From: Sphaerulina vaccinii
Lineage: Eukaryota > Ascomycota > Dothideomycetes > Mycosphaerellales > Mycosphaerellaceae
Reading direction: 5' to 3'
DNA: 64,000 bases
Assembly (NCBI GenBank): GCA_022570795.1
Contig: JAKUDP010000001.1
Coordinates: forward strand, 2,542,001 to 2,606,000
This document shows positions 39,357 to 50,774 of this stretch, piece after piece. A program made the position numbers and the translations under genes. The first letter of the stretch is position 1. Every line of letters begins with the position of its first letter. Below the pieces are notes generated by a model. The model was not told where the DNA came from. It saw only the letters and a program-made list of their open reading frames with translations, and ran no database searches.

Positions 39357-40094
39357 TCAGCAACGCGTTATGGTTGTATGTATCTTCTGCACTTCGAACA
39401 TAGAGTAATCTTCTGCATTCTCCGTCGCTCCTACTTGATCCGAAGTACAGAACGCGATCATAGCTGACTCATATGCGTCAGATGTCGCGAATCTGCAAAT
39501 ATGCCAGTCAAGTGTTGCCAGGAGTTCTAGTGTCGCCTGATCTATTCGTCGAGCTGTGTGCGTGCCTTTGCAGACATAATTCGAGTACCAGGAAGCGCCC
39601 GGAGCATGATCATCTGTATAAGATACAGCGAGGCTGAGAGCTGCCAGCAGTAAGAGGTCTGGAGGGCACTCGACTAGACTTCTGTTGTCTGCTTTCAGGA
39701 AGGAGAGCATCGCAAAGGCGATCGCGATCACTTCGAGAGGCAGATCCGCATTGATCAAGATATGATGGAGGGTGTCTGCAATGTGCGATGTGAGAGCGGC
39801 TCCAGCTGTTGCCGCATGAGCAAACGCGTTTGCGATAGGGTCCGTAACTACTAGTCCTTGGGATATCGCGAAGTCGAACTTGTGATCAGCCGCTGCGGGC
39901 TCAATGGTCTCCTTATATGGCACATCATCAAGTGGGGGAGTAGGGAAGTGGGAGAGGGCTCCTTGCGATGCCAGGAACGCGTCCAAGTCTTCTATGCCGT
40001 CCAGAGAGTCGCAGACACTCAGTGCTGGGGATGGTGGGAAGATCATTGTTGATTTTGTACTCGGTAGGACAGTGAGGGGCCCAGGGAAGTGCAT
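39357..40094 (-). CDS. Cyclin-box-like protein
   Basis: From the ATG at 40094 (MHFPGPLTVLPSTK) the protein has 245 residues; the frame stays open to 40313 and an upstream exon cannot be excluded. The central part, VIAIAFAMLSFLKADNRSL then CPPDLLLLAALSLAVSYTDD and WYSNYVCKGTHTARRIDQATLELLATLDWHICRF, has the helix pattern and spacing of a cyclin N-terminal box as in fungal PCL/Clg1-like cyclins that partner Pho85-type kinases. Its length and lack of a second box fit such regulatory cyclins. The kinase partner is unknown. Confidence 0.65.
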   Translation of the reverse strand: MHFPGPLTVLPSTKSTMIFPPSPALSVCDSLDGIEDLDAFLASQGALSHFPTPPLDDVPYKETIEPAAADHKFDFAISQGLVVTDPIANAFAHAATAGAALTSHIADTLHHILINADLPLEVIAIAFAMLSFLKADNRSLVECPPDLLLLAALSLAVSYTDDHAPGASWYSNYVCKGTHTARRIDQATLELLATLDWHICRFATSDAYESAMIAFCTSDQVGATENAEDYSMFEVQKIHTTITRC

Positions 40095-41099
40095 ATTTGC
40101 GTGCTGCAGGCTGGAGTATATGAACTGCACACGTCCCCGACATGATATGCAGGAGGATGGAGCAGTAGACTTACCAAGCCTTGGACGAGCGAGATTGAGA
40201 CATACCAGCATGCGAACGCGGCACTGTGGCGGCTTGGTGCACCAGGACGCCTTACCTGAACAGACCATGATGCGCGTTTCGACCACGCTTGATGTCGCTA
40301 AGAGGTCGGGCACACGCGCTCATTGCGTGGAGTGCATGAGCGGACGTGCCAATGTAGGAGGCCAGCTTCACCGACTATTGGTAACTTCAGGCCGTCTTAC
40401 CAGTCTTGCCATCAGCAGAGCGCTTGAGCATAGGTCGGACTTGGTAAGATGGCTGTAAGACGTTTGCGTGTCTGGAGAAGTGGTACAGGTTGGTGACCGT
40501 TCGATGTTGTGACGACGAAAAGAAACGGGTGCTGGGAAACGGCGCCAGCCTCTCGGTCCGATCCATCGCTGCCGCATCAATGGTAGACTCTGGTTCACCT
40601 TCGACTCCAACTCCTGTGCAGGACTATGATACAAGCTTATCGGTATCACAGTGCACTCTTCATCGCTCTGTCTATGGAGTGTCCACAGCCAGCTCGCATG
40701 CTCAGACGTTGGTCGTTACACCAACTTCAAAGTGTGGTACGAGACTCGGCATAGCAGAGCTCTCCCCTGCTCCTCCCCTCTTTCATGCTATCACCAGACC
40801 CAAGCAAGCGCTACAGATCAACAGCGACTACTCTTCTGCCGACTAAAGCTATAGGAAGGTAGGACGCAGTCAATACAGAAACATCGCCTTGTAACATACC
40901 ATTTACCATCTCCCATCTCTTTTACCTCCATATCAAATCAGTCATCCAAACCAACGATCAATCTACCACATCTACAACATCATACGGCGTGCCACCAACC
41001 CCAAAACCTCCCACCTCTGTCAGCAAACAAACAACTGCCAGAGCGTCCGAAATCCTCACAACCACAAACCATCCACAATACAAGCCGTTCTTCCCAATA
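40095..41099. other. Intergenic, no gene seen
   Basis: This is a divergent promoter region of about 1 kb. Overlapping ORFs on both strands (near 40490-40854) lack supporting features. A CT/CA-rich leader precedes the small gene at 41100. Confidence 0.4.
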
Positions 41100-41599
41100 A
41101 TGTCCAAAGGAAAAGAAATGTCCTCGCCAAATTCCACGCCGAATGCTTACAGCTGTCCAAAGGCGAGCACGATGGTACACGATCCCTCCTTATACATTAT
41201 TCTCACTGTAAGCTGACATGATACGCTCTAATGCATTAGGCCACCCGCTCCCTCATAACCTCCGAAGAAACACCATCATCAGCCTCATCATCATGTTGCG
41301 CATGCAAAAGCGAGGAGAAACCCGGTGTTCTCGAACGTAAGACGACTAATAATTACGAGCAAGCTGTACGTCCCAACCTACACCCATTACTCACACCTCA
41401 CTGTCGATTTGAGCTTACTGATGGTCATTGCTAGCTCGCATCATCCCAGCAAAACGACACCGAAACCTCTAGACCCGGTATCGATCGAGTACAAAGTTTC
41501 AACAAGAACGATTATAAGCGTGAATTGATGCAACAGTCATTGGCGAATGCTGGAGGGAATGGGCAGGGTTACTTTTCTACTACCGACGGGGCGCAGTAG
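41100..41599 (+). CDS. Small hypothetical protein, three exons
   Basis: Exons 41100-41174, 41240-41365 and 41435-41599 are all in phase 0 and encode 121 residues. Both introns have good signals (branch points GCTGACAT and TACTGATG). The middle exon contains a Cys cluster (SSSCCACKSEEKPG), and the last exon is polar with RELMQQSLANAGGNGQGYF. No domain recognised; no signal peptide. The frame is open upstream to about 40989 without an ATG, so the true start could lie in an undetected 5' exon. Confidence 0.5.
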
Positions 41600-42315
41600 A
41601 GGGGCATGGGTGTGGTGCTAGTGTGTATATGGACCTGGAATGTGGCGGAGTGCTGAGATCTTCCTGTTGAAACCTGAGTGATGGGTCCTGGAAGAATTTG
41701 ACTGTGTGCGAGCCTGTGATATTAGCATCATCTTGTACCTACAACTTCATGGTCCTGGAAAAGCTTGACTGTATCTCTGCCTTTGTAGGAAAGGAGATTG
41801 CTTTCAATGAGTGACTGCAGCTAGTGTTGTTCTTCTTCCATACGTCCTCCAAGTCAATCTGTAACTCCACCTGCCGTCATACTGTACCATGTGGGTAGGA
41901 ATCTCGCTTCTAGGTCCTGCTAACTTGCTCCAATCTTGCTCTCCTCCAGTGCCATGCATGCTAATTGCTTAGGACCAACCACCACCGTCCTGCTATCGCA
42001 TTGTACTTAGCCTTCCACTTCATCCATGAGATAACAGTGGTCGATCTTCGCGCGAAGCCACAGAATACAACGTGGATACACCGGTCGATGAGGTTCTCGA
42101 GTGCCGGACTCATCAGGCTCAGGAGTTCGAGACTCATGGTCGGCGTGTCGATGTAGACAGCAGTGGGTGTTGCTATGCTGTCGATGGGCAAGCAGTGATG
42201 CATGAATGAGCATCAGGGATGGTGATCGTTCGTTTGTGTAGGGTTGGTTTGAGGACACTTCGCAATGTCCGTTATTCCGACTTCGTTATGTCCTGTAATG
42301 CGGCGATCACGCCGG
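41600..42315. other. Intergenic, no gene seen
   Basis: This lies between two convergent genes. Short ORFs at 41961-42258 on both strands are unsupported. Confidence 0.4.
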
Positions 42316-45300
42316 TTAGCCTTTCGATGCTTGTTGTTGAGCGCTAGGACGACGCGATGAACGAAGATCAGAAGCTCCATGACGGCCGCGGCTCGACTGT
42401 TGCTTGTTGACAACGTATTCGTCGAGACTGTGCTGACCCTCCTGACGCTCGGAAGAAACAACAACAGCAGAAGCAGAAGCAGGAGCAGTGCGTCCATACC
42501 AATCAATGTCTCCAAGTTGCAACTTTCGGGCACGTTGCTTCGCGCGGGTGTTACCAGCTTTGTCGTAACGTGGGCCGTTGTGCAGGGTTTCGAAAGAGCC
42601 TGTCTCGTCAGTGAGTGTGTCTTGTGGTGGCGATGGCTGTTGAGCTTCTTCTGGGGGAGGTCGATTCTCCTCGTCGCTGTCGTTGCGGGTCTTTTGTTGA
42701 AAGCGACCATGCAACTTCAGATTCAGGCCTCTCTTGTTGAGTGAGCCTGTACCGACGAGCCGAACACGATTGTCTGGTGCTTGAACATAATGAAAGCTGG
42801 GTAATTCACCATCTTCCTGGTCGTTCGTCAAGTCATAGTTGAGGACTAGGTTCTTGATGCGCTGTTGCTCAGCCTTCTCAGCTTGTTGCTGAGAGCGCAT
42901 GGCGACTGCGAATGCGGAATCGGATGGCATGTCGATCGATCGTGTCTAAGAGAGTATCAGTAAGGGCACAAGTCGCGCGAAAATGAGATGCAGGCGATAC
43001 CTGTTGGCGATTGCCTTTCTTGCTCAGAAGCGCAAACTTCATGACTCCGGGACCATTGCTCGATGGTGGAGCTGTAGTCTCGTCCTCGCCGCCGTCGACC
43101 GCGGGCGCACTGACATCACGCACTGTACGTCGCATTGGCAGCGGCACATCGAAAGCCGTCTTGCGCTCGAACTTGCGAGAGTCGACACTCTCGGCCATCA
43201 GCTTCGCGAGTTCGCGATCGAAGTCGGCATCTGCTTCAGGGTCTCTGTGATCTTCTGGTCGAGTCACCACAATGTGCTCTTCCTCGTCAGAATGATCGTT
43301 AGCTTGCACTTCATCATCATCACCTTGTGCCTTGCCATCATCGCTTCCAGAGTGGGCATGCTCGCCGTCAGCCACGTTCTCTTCGCCATCGCGGTGATCG
43401 TCGTCGGAAAGAGCGACATCTGCTTCTGGCTCTTCGGGTTCCTCTGGCTCATGCATCTTGCCGGCAGCGGTGTCCTGATAGTTCTGCTTGCAAGCCTCGC
43501 CGAACACTCTTGCGGCTTCCGAGAAGTCGTTGAGGACGAGTTTCCATTGAGGTCGCAGGAGGTTGTACGTGTCTTGCACCACGAACTCAATGTCCATGGG
43601 AAGAGGATCCTTCACGTTGATGTAGTACTGAAGGAAAGACAGATAGAAGTCCAACTTCTTCTTCGCGGAGCCCTTCTCGAAGCAGTGGCCACATGTCTCA
43701 AGCAGAGCACAAGCTAAGCGAATGCGAAAGTAGTCGTCTGGTAAATCCATCATGCACACCTCCCCAGGCTGAGCATAGTTCGCATGGCCGTAATTGAGAA
43801 TCTTGTAGAGAGTGTCGAAGATGAGGGTCGAGTCAACCACGCGATACATGTACAGCTCGCCCAAGTACTTGGCTTCCGCAATGCGACGCTGATTGTACTT
43901 GAAATCGTTGACCTCAAGGCCGACCGTGACGCGCTCGAGCAATTCGTCAAGCACAGTAATGGCAAAGCCGGTATGAAAGCGGTACAGGGCAGCCAGCATC
44001 ATGGACAGCAGATAGATGTTCCCGAAGCGGATCTTTCCTGGCTTGATAAAGATCTTGCGGAGTACGTCCACCACCTCAGGCTCCTCCCAGTGTAGCTTCC
44101 GGATCTGCTTGATTACCTTGTCCAGTGACTTCTTACTGAGATCAGTGTACACAAGCTTTCGTACGTAGAGATCTAGAGTTGTGCGCTCTTTCTGCTGGAT
44201 CGCCGCGCGCTCTGGTGGGTTGACGTAGTAGACAGCATTCTCGACAAGCATGCGCTCCTGCTGACCAAGATGTTGAGCCGTCTTCTTGCGCTGCAGAGTC
44301 TCTAAAAATGAGGCCATACGAGGTGACGTCTCTGGGTTGCGTAGGAGGTTTCGTCCACAGTTCTCAAGGAGATTTGCTATAATCTCAATGTTCATCCTGG
44401 AGAAGTCGTCCAAGCTGACCTTCAGGCAGTGGAAGATGACGTGCTCTGGCACGACTCCAAACTTGGTCAATTCTGCGATGTATCGCATGTTGACCATCCT
44501 GACTTGTCCAAGGAAGTCCTTGGACTTGCGGCGCTGGAGACTGCGGAACTCGTCATCCAGATACTTGATGATGGCGTCTGGCACATCCTGCAAGTGGCGT
44601 CCTAGAGTGGCGATAAGGCGAGCGTACAGTGGTAGTAGATCGGTCCTGCCTTTGGGGATTTCCTCGATAGCCTTCACCAGGCGATTGCGCGAGGCCTTCG
44701 AGTTGAGAAAGCAGAAGTCAATTGCCAGCTGATCGACCTGATCTTTGGTGGAGAGCTCGTGCAACCGTGCCAGCAGTGCATCGACCTGAGCTCCCACGGT
44801 CTTGTTAGCGATCGCCGTTGATGTCTCGTCGCTATCAGCTGGTTTCTCCTTGGCATCTGCGGTGTCATCGATCTTCTTGCCCACCTGCTCATCGTGGTCT
44901 GCTTTCTTCTTCTTGCCATCTTCAAGCAGGATGCCGGGGACTCGGTCCTTCAAATCGACAAGGTTTTCGTAAAAGCGGCGCTCGTCTTCGTCTTCCCAGA
45001 TGCCAGCACCTTCGGCTTGTCCGCGCAGATACTCACCGGTCTTGACAAGGCCAATGCTGCTTTCCAGTCCAGCGTTGCCACTGTCCTTCTCCGACAAATC
45101 TGGCATCTCTGCTCCAAGAACCTCCGCCAACGTCTGCGCGCTAGAGACAAGCTTCTCTTGCGCCTTCTGCGCTTTCTCATGGTTGGTCTGACGATCCTCG
45201 AACACCTCGCCAGACTTGACGTACGCCTCTGCATTGCGCTTGCCTTGTGCTGTAAGTCTTTGCTGATCGCGCAAGATGTGTGCCTTGACATCGTCAAAGT

Positions 45301-46306
45301 AACGTTGTAGGATGTTGCGAAACCTCTGCTGTAGTTCTGGTGGAGTCAAAGGCGGATCTGGCGCAGAGCCATCATCGTGCTCGGTGGAAGTCGCAGAGTC
45401 GAAGTTGCCATTTATTGTAGTAGTCGCGCCATCGTCCGCGACCTTCTGTCGTCCTTCGGTCTTACCTTGCTTCGATCCCAGGATGTCCCACGCGAAGGTC
45501 TTTACGAAAAGCACAACCAGTGGCAGATTGACATGTTCGCGATCATGGCTCAGCATGTCCTTGAGCACTTCCAGAGGAAATGGCTCCGGGTCTGCAACAT
45601 CTGGCGTCGTGCCATTTGCCTTGGGCTTGGACGATCCTTCAGCACCTTTGCCAACTTTGCCTGCTTCTGCTGGCTGCGCAATGTCCTCTAAGCTCTTCAG
45701 AACTCCCACCAGCCATAGTTCTGTCGCCACTCGTAGCAATGTCCTCTGTCGTAGAATTCGATCTTTCTCTTCGCGCTCACGTACATCAGCAGCAAGCGCC
45801 TTCAGCTGCGCTCGATCGGGTGTCGCCAGTCCTCGACCGACATACCATCCCAGGTACGAAGTGAACTCGTCCGGACCAAATCGCTGGTGCAAGGCAGAAA
45901 TGATCTCGACACCGGCTGATATATCTGCAGCAACTTTGAGTTTTGTAAGTCCCTCATAGCAAGCCGAGATGATTTCGGTAAGGTACTTGTGCAAAGACAA
46001 GGTTCGAATTTCCTGAAGGAAGGTGGCAGTATTGGCAGCAGTGATGGCTGTTCGGAGGCGCTTAATGAATGCTGTGTTCTTCTTCATGTTCGAGTCCAGC
46101 GAGCCCTGGACGTTGAAGACATCTGTTCGTCCTCAGTCAATATGCCCAATCTCGACTTGGGCGCAGAGAGTCCATACCATTGTCTCCATTCCAGGCTCGT
46201 GCATTCTGTTCTTTTAAATCTCCTTGGACAGGTCAGCATATTGCCACCCAGTACTCCAAGTCAGTGGTGAGGTCGTACTCTTCCTTCGCCGCTCCATGGC
46301 GGCCAT
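42316..46306 (-). CDS. upf2: Nonsense-mediated decay factor Upf2/Nmd2
   Basis: Four minus-strand exons (46279-46306, 46178-46222, 43001-46122, 42316-42945) encode 1,274 residues. Two tiny 5' exons give MAAMERRRKRDLKEQNARAW, the conserved Upf2 N-terminus, and join to FNVQGSLDSNMKKNTAFIKR. Three MIF4G-like helical domains follow (segments such as CLKVSLDDFSRMNIEIIANL and KILNYGHANYAQPGEVCMMD). A long acidic stretch (DDDHRDGEENVADGEHAHS) lies before the C-terminal Upf1-binding region, made across the last intron (KKGNRQQTRSIDMPSDSAFA and QRIKNLVLNYDL). Upf2 bridges Upf3/exon-junction marks and the helicase Upf1 to degrade transcripts with premature stops. The last part is Gln/Arg-rich and variable. 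Confidence 0.95.
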
Positions 46307-46677
46307 GTGTTATTCGGCGCGTGAATCGGCGCCGGGAAGTCGTGGGTGGAGGGGCTTTCAGCGGTCGGGCATTTGGGCGAATTCATCAGTCAAGCTCGAG
46401 ATACCACGAGCCTGCATTTGCGCAGTCGCTTAAGGGCAGTCGGATGTGTTGAGGTGAGTGGTCGTGTGAGGTTGATCGTGTGTGTCGCTGTGCTCTCTTC
46501 ACAAATGTCAGTCGTGTCTGTGTAGAGAGCGTGGATGCCGTAATAGCAGTAAAGTAGCCGGCCGCTAGTGCGTGGCCCCACTTTCGTAAGGCTGAAATTG
46601 ACCAGGATATTCTGGAACTCTATCTGCTCTCCCTTCACCATCAACTTCACTCCAATTTACTACCACCACGCGACATC

Positions 46678-46926
46678 ATGCCGTGCTGCGCCACCTCGAA
46701 TGATGTACGCACACGATCAAGCCACCAAAGATATTCAGCAAAGCAAGCATGTCACCATGTGCCCGGCCAGATGATGCCGTCTATGAACCAGTTCTACGTG
46801 GTTTATGATCATTCGGGAAAGTACTCCCACGTCTTGGGAACGCGCTCTGGGTGTCACTGTTGCGGGCCAACCTCATGTCAACAGAAGAGCGCCGGAGCAA
46901 GGACTGCTAGGTCAAGACTAGGCTAG
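46678..46926 (+). CDS. Possible small Cys-rich protein
   Basis: An 82-residue ORF starts MPCCATSNDVRTRS, preceded by a pyrimidine-rich leader and an ATG in good context (GACATCATG). Eight Cys residues include GCHCCGPTSC. There is no signal peptide or recognised domain. The leader resembles true fungal 5' UTRs, and the gene is divergent from upf2. It could equally be a chance ORF. Confidence 0.35.
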   Translation: MPCCATSNDVRTRSSHQRYSAKQACHHVPGQMMPSMNQFYVVYDHSGKYSHVLGTRSGCHCCGPTSCQQKSAGARTARSRLG

Positions 46927-47014
46927 GCCAGCAGATGTATCACAGCCACGCGCGAAGAAGGGTATCAATTCAGTCTGCGACCTGCCTCGACTATGTATAA
47001 AATCTCCTGGGAAA

Positions 47015-47986
47015 CTATTCGTCTTTCTTCCTGGTGGCAAGCACCAAGTCCACTACCCACAAGATGGTGGTATTGCCTCCCTCAGCTGCTAACGCCTCGC
47101 GAATCTCTTGGAACTCCTCCTTCGCCTGGTCCAGTGGGAAGCTGGTCTGAAATGACAATAGCGAATCCTCCAACCACTGCGCATCGACCACCTCAGACCA
47201 GCCATCTTCGTCGACAATATTCTCGCAGATGCCTCCGCTATTCACGTAGTCTACAGCACCATCTGGACGATGCGACGCACCCACACGAAATGCTTCCTCT
47301 GGAGACCAATGCGGACTCAGCGACATCAGCTCCGCATTGATCCGAATCCTCCTTGCGCCAGACTCGAACTGTTCGGGAGGCAATGACACATGGCCACTCA
47401 AGCCATGATACGCACGCGGTAGAAACTTGCTGGAAGTGGTGTTTGGAGCAGTCCATTGCTCTGCACAGATATCATATATCTTCTTCCACGCAGCGTCTGC
47501 CTTTCGGTTATCACGAATGAATGGCCGAGGCGCATAGTACAATGCTACGAAGGTACCACCAGGCTTCAGCTGTGCGGCAACGGCTTTGGACGTCTTCTCC
47601 GGATCGCTCCAGTGTAAGCATTCGAATGCAGTAACCATGTCGACCGATCCTGGAGGCAGCCACTGATCTTCAGCTGCAGCCTGATGCGCAGTGATTTTAC
47701 CTTCAGCAATCAGAGGCGCGAGAAACTGCTTGGTGCTGTCAAGCTGACTTGGATCAGAGGCGTACACGTGGTTGAAGTGCTTCACAAGGAAGTCCCGCGC
47801 CACAACGCCATATCCGGTTCCAATGTCATGAGCTTGATCGAAGCCTCCGCAGTGAGCTTTGTGGTATGCCAGGACACGATCCCAGACCGCCGCATCTGTG
47901 TACTTTGGCCGCACCCGCGCATACCGTTCCCAGTCGTAGTTCTTGTCGGAGAAGCCGAACTTGCGCTCGAATGCCTCTGGCGCCAT
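47015..47986 (-). CDS. Class I SAM-dependent methyltransferase (trans-aconitate methyltransferase-like)
   Basis: From the ATG at 47986 (MAPEAFERKFGFSDKNYDWE) the protein has 323 residues. The frame extends to 48142 with other ATGs that add no conserved sequence. Motif I is DIGTGYGVVARDF, followed by an acidic strand end (HVYASDPS). Motif post-I/II regions are VDMVTAFECLHWSD and LKPGGTFVALYY. This arrangement is typical of fungal methyltransferases annotated as trans-aconitate 3-methyltransferase-like (Tmt1), small-molecule O-methyltransferases. The substrate is not certain. Cytosolic, with no targeting signal from this start. Confidence 0.82.
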   Translation of the reverse strand: MAPEAFERKFGFSDKNYDWERYARVRPKYTDAAVWDRVLAYHKAHCGGFDQAHDIGTGYGVVARDFLVKHFNHVYASDPSQLDSTKQFLAPLIAEGKITAHQAAAEDQWLPPGSVDMVTAFECLHWSDPEKTSKAVAAQLKPGGTFVALYYAPRPFIRDNRKADAAWKKIYDICAEQWTAPNTTSSKFLPRAYHGLSGHVSLPPEQFESGARRIRINAELMSLSPHWSPEEAFRVGASHRPDGAVDYVNSGGICENIVDEDGWSEVVDAQWLEDSLLSFQTSFPLDQAKEEFQEIREALAAEGGNTTILWVVDLVLATRKKDE

Positions 47987-49230
47987 GTCGAAACTCAGAC
48001 CGATGCGCGATGAATTTACTGATTTCACGACTGACTCCTCTTTAGCTACAAGGGCAGATCTTTTCTCAAGTACCATGACGTTCCGAGCTCCGAACAGAGT
48101 TTGGACTCTGCATATCGAAAACCCGAGAAGTGCGAACATCACCTTGCATTGTCAAGAACATTCCGGGCATGAAAATTGCGAACGTCCGCTGCTACACACA
48201 GCAAGTACATTGAACTGGACCGGACCTGATGAGAAGGAAGGCATCTCATTGCTGGATTGCACGAGGGTCTGACCCAACTTGAGAAACCCAAGCCTACTAT
48301 AGCAATCACCGTCGTGTTTGCAGATTTTGTTATGTTCTTTCCAAGGCGCAGCATAAGTCACGAACCGGAGAAGACGAAGGACATCACTTGACATCTGTCA
48401 CATGCAAGTGCTCTGGCTTGTAACTAATTTGGCGGCCTCGCGGATGTGATCGGGCGAGGCTGAGAGGTTACAACATGAGGTTCACTACATTCATGTTCTC
48501 GATCGGCAACGAGAACTGTCCTGTTCATACTTGGGCAACTTCAGCTGAACCCAGATGTACCCAATCACACCGATGAGATCAGCTTTGCTTGTGATATCAG
48601 GCCTACTTAAAAGTGTATATAAGCTGACCCGAAAAGTCGAACCAATGTCAGCCGCATATGCGAACGCACCAAGTTCTTCAAACCTACCGACCGACCTTTC
48701 CTATAGCATTGGCGAATCATAAACATCATAATCACGTCCCAGAGATACGGCTATCCCGAGTGCAATGAAGCGGTCATGCCAAGGCCCAGACACTGCAGAT
48801 CTTTCCCTGTCCAAGCTGAGTCCTCGTGCTACCACCAAGTTCGCGCGTGGGCGGCTTCCCATGCCGTGTCTCAGTCACTCAACATTGTGTTATATTAGGG
48901 CCCGAGGCACTGCCTTGTCTACTCTCTGTATACAAGGCCGGTGTGAGAATGTCGTACCTGCCTTTCACATGCCAGCTGGAGAAGAAGGCAGGACTGCATG
49001 CGCGGTAACTGCTAACCATAGAATTTTCGACAACTACCTTACACTTCTTCCATTGTTGAGAGCAAGGCGGCTGAGTCGTCTGACTGGGACACTACCTCAG
49101 CTGAGTGTGCCTCTTCTTCTTCTCCTTATTACCTATATTTGCCTATCCTTTCTCTTCCTTTGAGTATCCATCAGCGCGCCTGACTTCTACACTTTGTTAT
49201 CACTATTTACATTCCTGAACAACAACAAAC
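47987..49230. other. Intergenic, no gene seen
   Basis: This 1.2 kb divergent promoter region lies between the methyltransferase and DUF2235 genes. An unsupported plus-strand ORF lies at 48765-49163. A CT-rich leader precedes the ATG at 49231. Confidence 0.4.
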
Positions 49231-50774
49231 ATGGCCGCCGAACCAGCACAACAAGCATCATACAAACGCATAATCCTCTGCTGTGACGGTACATGGCTAG
49301 CAGCCAACACAGGAGATGACAGCAAACCTTCCAACGTAGCAAAACTCGCTCGAGCGATTGCTCCCACTGGAATCGACACCTCCAGGGGAATCGTAAAACA
49401 AATCGTCCTCTACCATTCCGGACTAGGAAGCACAAGTCTCCCCGCTGCGAAAGCGATCGAAGGCGGTATAGGATGGGGTCTCGATATCGATGTTACGCAG
49501 ATCTACGATTTTATCTCGAATAACTATGAATTCGGCGACGAGCTGTTTTTCTTTGGGTTTTCGAGAGGTGCGTTTACGGTGAGATCAGCTGCGGGCTTGG
49601 TTTGCAATGCTGGAATTTTGAGTGCGGTGAATATGGAGCATTTTCATGAGATGTGGTCGGCGTATCGTAGGAGGGATGTTGGGCAGCCTTTTACGGATAC
49701 GAAGTGGTATCGGGAGAATAGTGAGAAATTGAAGTTGACGAGCTTGCAAACGCCTATTAAGGTTGTGGGGGTTTGGGAGACGGTGGGAGCTCTGGTATGT
49801 TTTGTTGCGAGGTGATGCGTTGTGAATTCGGCTGATAGTTAGACAGGGCGTTCCAGAGTGGCCGGGCGTGAAACTTCTGCAGAAATTGGGCTGGCCTTTG
49901 AACCAGGAATACGCTTTTCACGATACAGGATTGTCCAACAGTAAGCAAGTCGCGCGTAATGCGAAACACCATGCTGACGTTTCGCCAGACATCGAGCATG
50001 CCTTCCAAGCTCTAGCACTGGACGAGAAGCGCATCACTTTCCCGCCAACATTGTGGCATAAGACGTCTGACAAGCAACACCTTGAGCAATGCTGGTTTCC
50101 AGGAGTCCATGCTAACATTGGTGGGCAAGCTGAGTACCCAATGTTCTTTTCCGATAGAAGCGAGCTTGCAGCCAACACATTCGCGTGGATGGTATGTTGC
50201 TGTTCTGGCATCTCCTCGCCACACCAGGCACTAACAGCGGTTTCAGGTCGACAACATTGGCACGAAGCTCACATTCGAGAACTCCACCCTCGACTTCATC
50301 GTCTCCGACCACGAAACTGCCCTCCTGCAGAATGGCATTCCGGACGGCTGGGGCTGCGGAAAGATTATTGACAATTTCGCCGGACTCCAAGGTGCTTTCT
50401 TCAGACTTCTCGGCCAGCAGACTCGCACTCCAGGAGACTATGTCGACATGCCGGGCGCGACGAATGAGTTCATGCACCCTATCGTGCGATTTCGCAGGGA
50501 CCAAGTCTCGAGCTGGAAGCCGCCTTCGCTTGCTGGGTTCCACCTTGAAGGACCTGGAAATAGTGACTCTAAGAAAGTCTTGTGGACTAAGCTTGGGCAG
50601 AAGGCTATGCCGGAGTATCTCATGAGTCCTGAGAAGATGTTGAGTGTTTCGTATGTGGATGATGCTGGGGATTGGACTTTTGCTGAGAGGAGTAGTTTGG
50701 CGAGACAATTGTGTCCTGTCAGTGTGCTGAGGAGGCTGGATGGCGAGGCGGGTCTGGTCAATGGGCACATCTAG
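49231..50774 (+). CDS. DUF2235 alpha/beta-hydrolase (Tle1-like phospholipase family)
   Basis: Three phase-0 exons (49231-49794, 49847-50191, 50247-50774) encode 478 residues. The start IILCCDGTWLAANTGDD is the DUF2235 signature. The nucleophile elbow is FFFGFSRGAFTVRSAAG (Gly-Phe-Ser-Arg-Gly). KVVGVWETVGALGVPEW forms across the first intron and carries the second family motif. Later EQCWFPGVHANIGG gives the likely catalytic His region. Bacterial relatives (Tle1) are secreted phospholipases; fungal members are widespread and uncharacterised. No signal peptide. Its stop codon overlaps that of the decayed HET-ankyrin gene on the other strand in the palindrome CTAG. Confidence 0.85.

Noticed and set aside
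40490..40846. Plus-strand ORF of about 118 codons
   Set aside because: It has no domain, weak start context, overlaps other open frames, and lies in a divergent promoter region.
48765..49163. 132-codon plus-strand ORF
   Set aside because: It ends in a Leu-rich run but has no leader, domain or splice support, and lies in the promoter of the DUF2235 gene.
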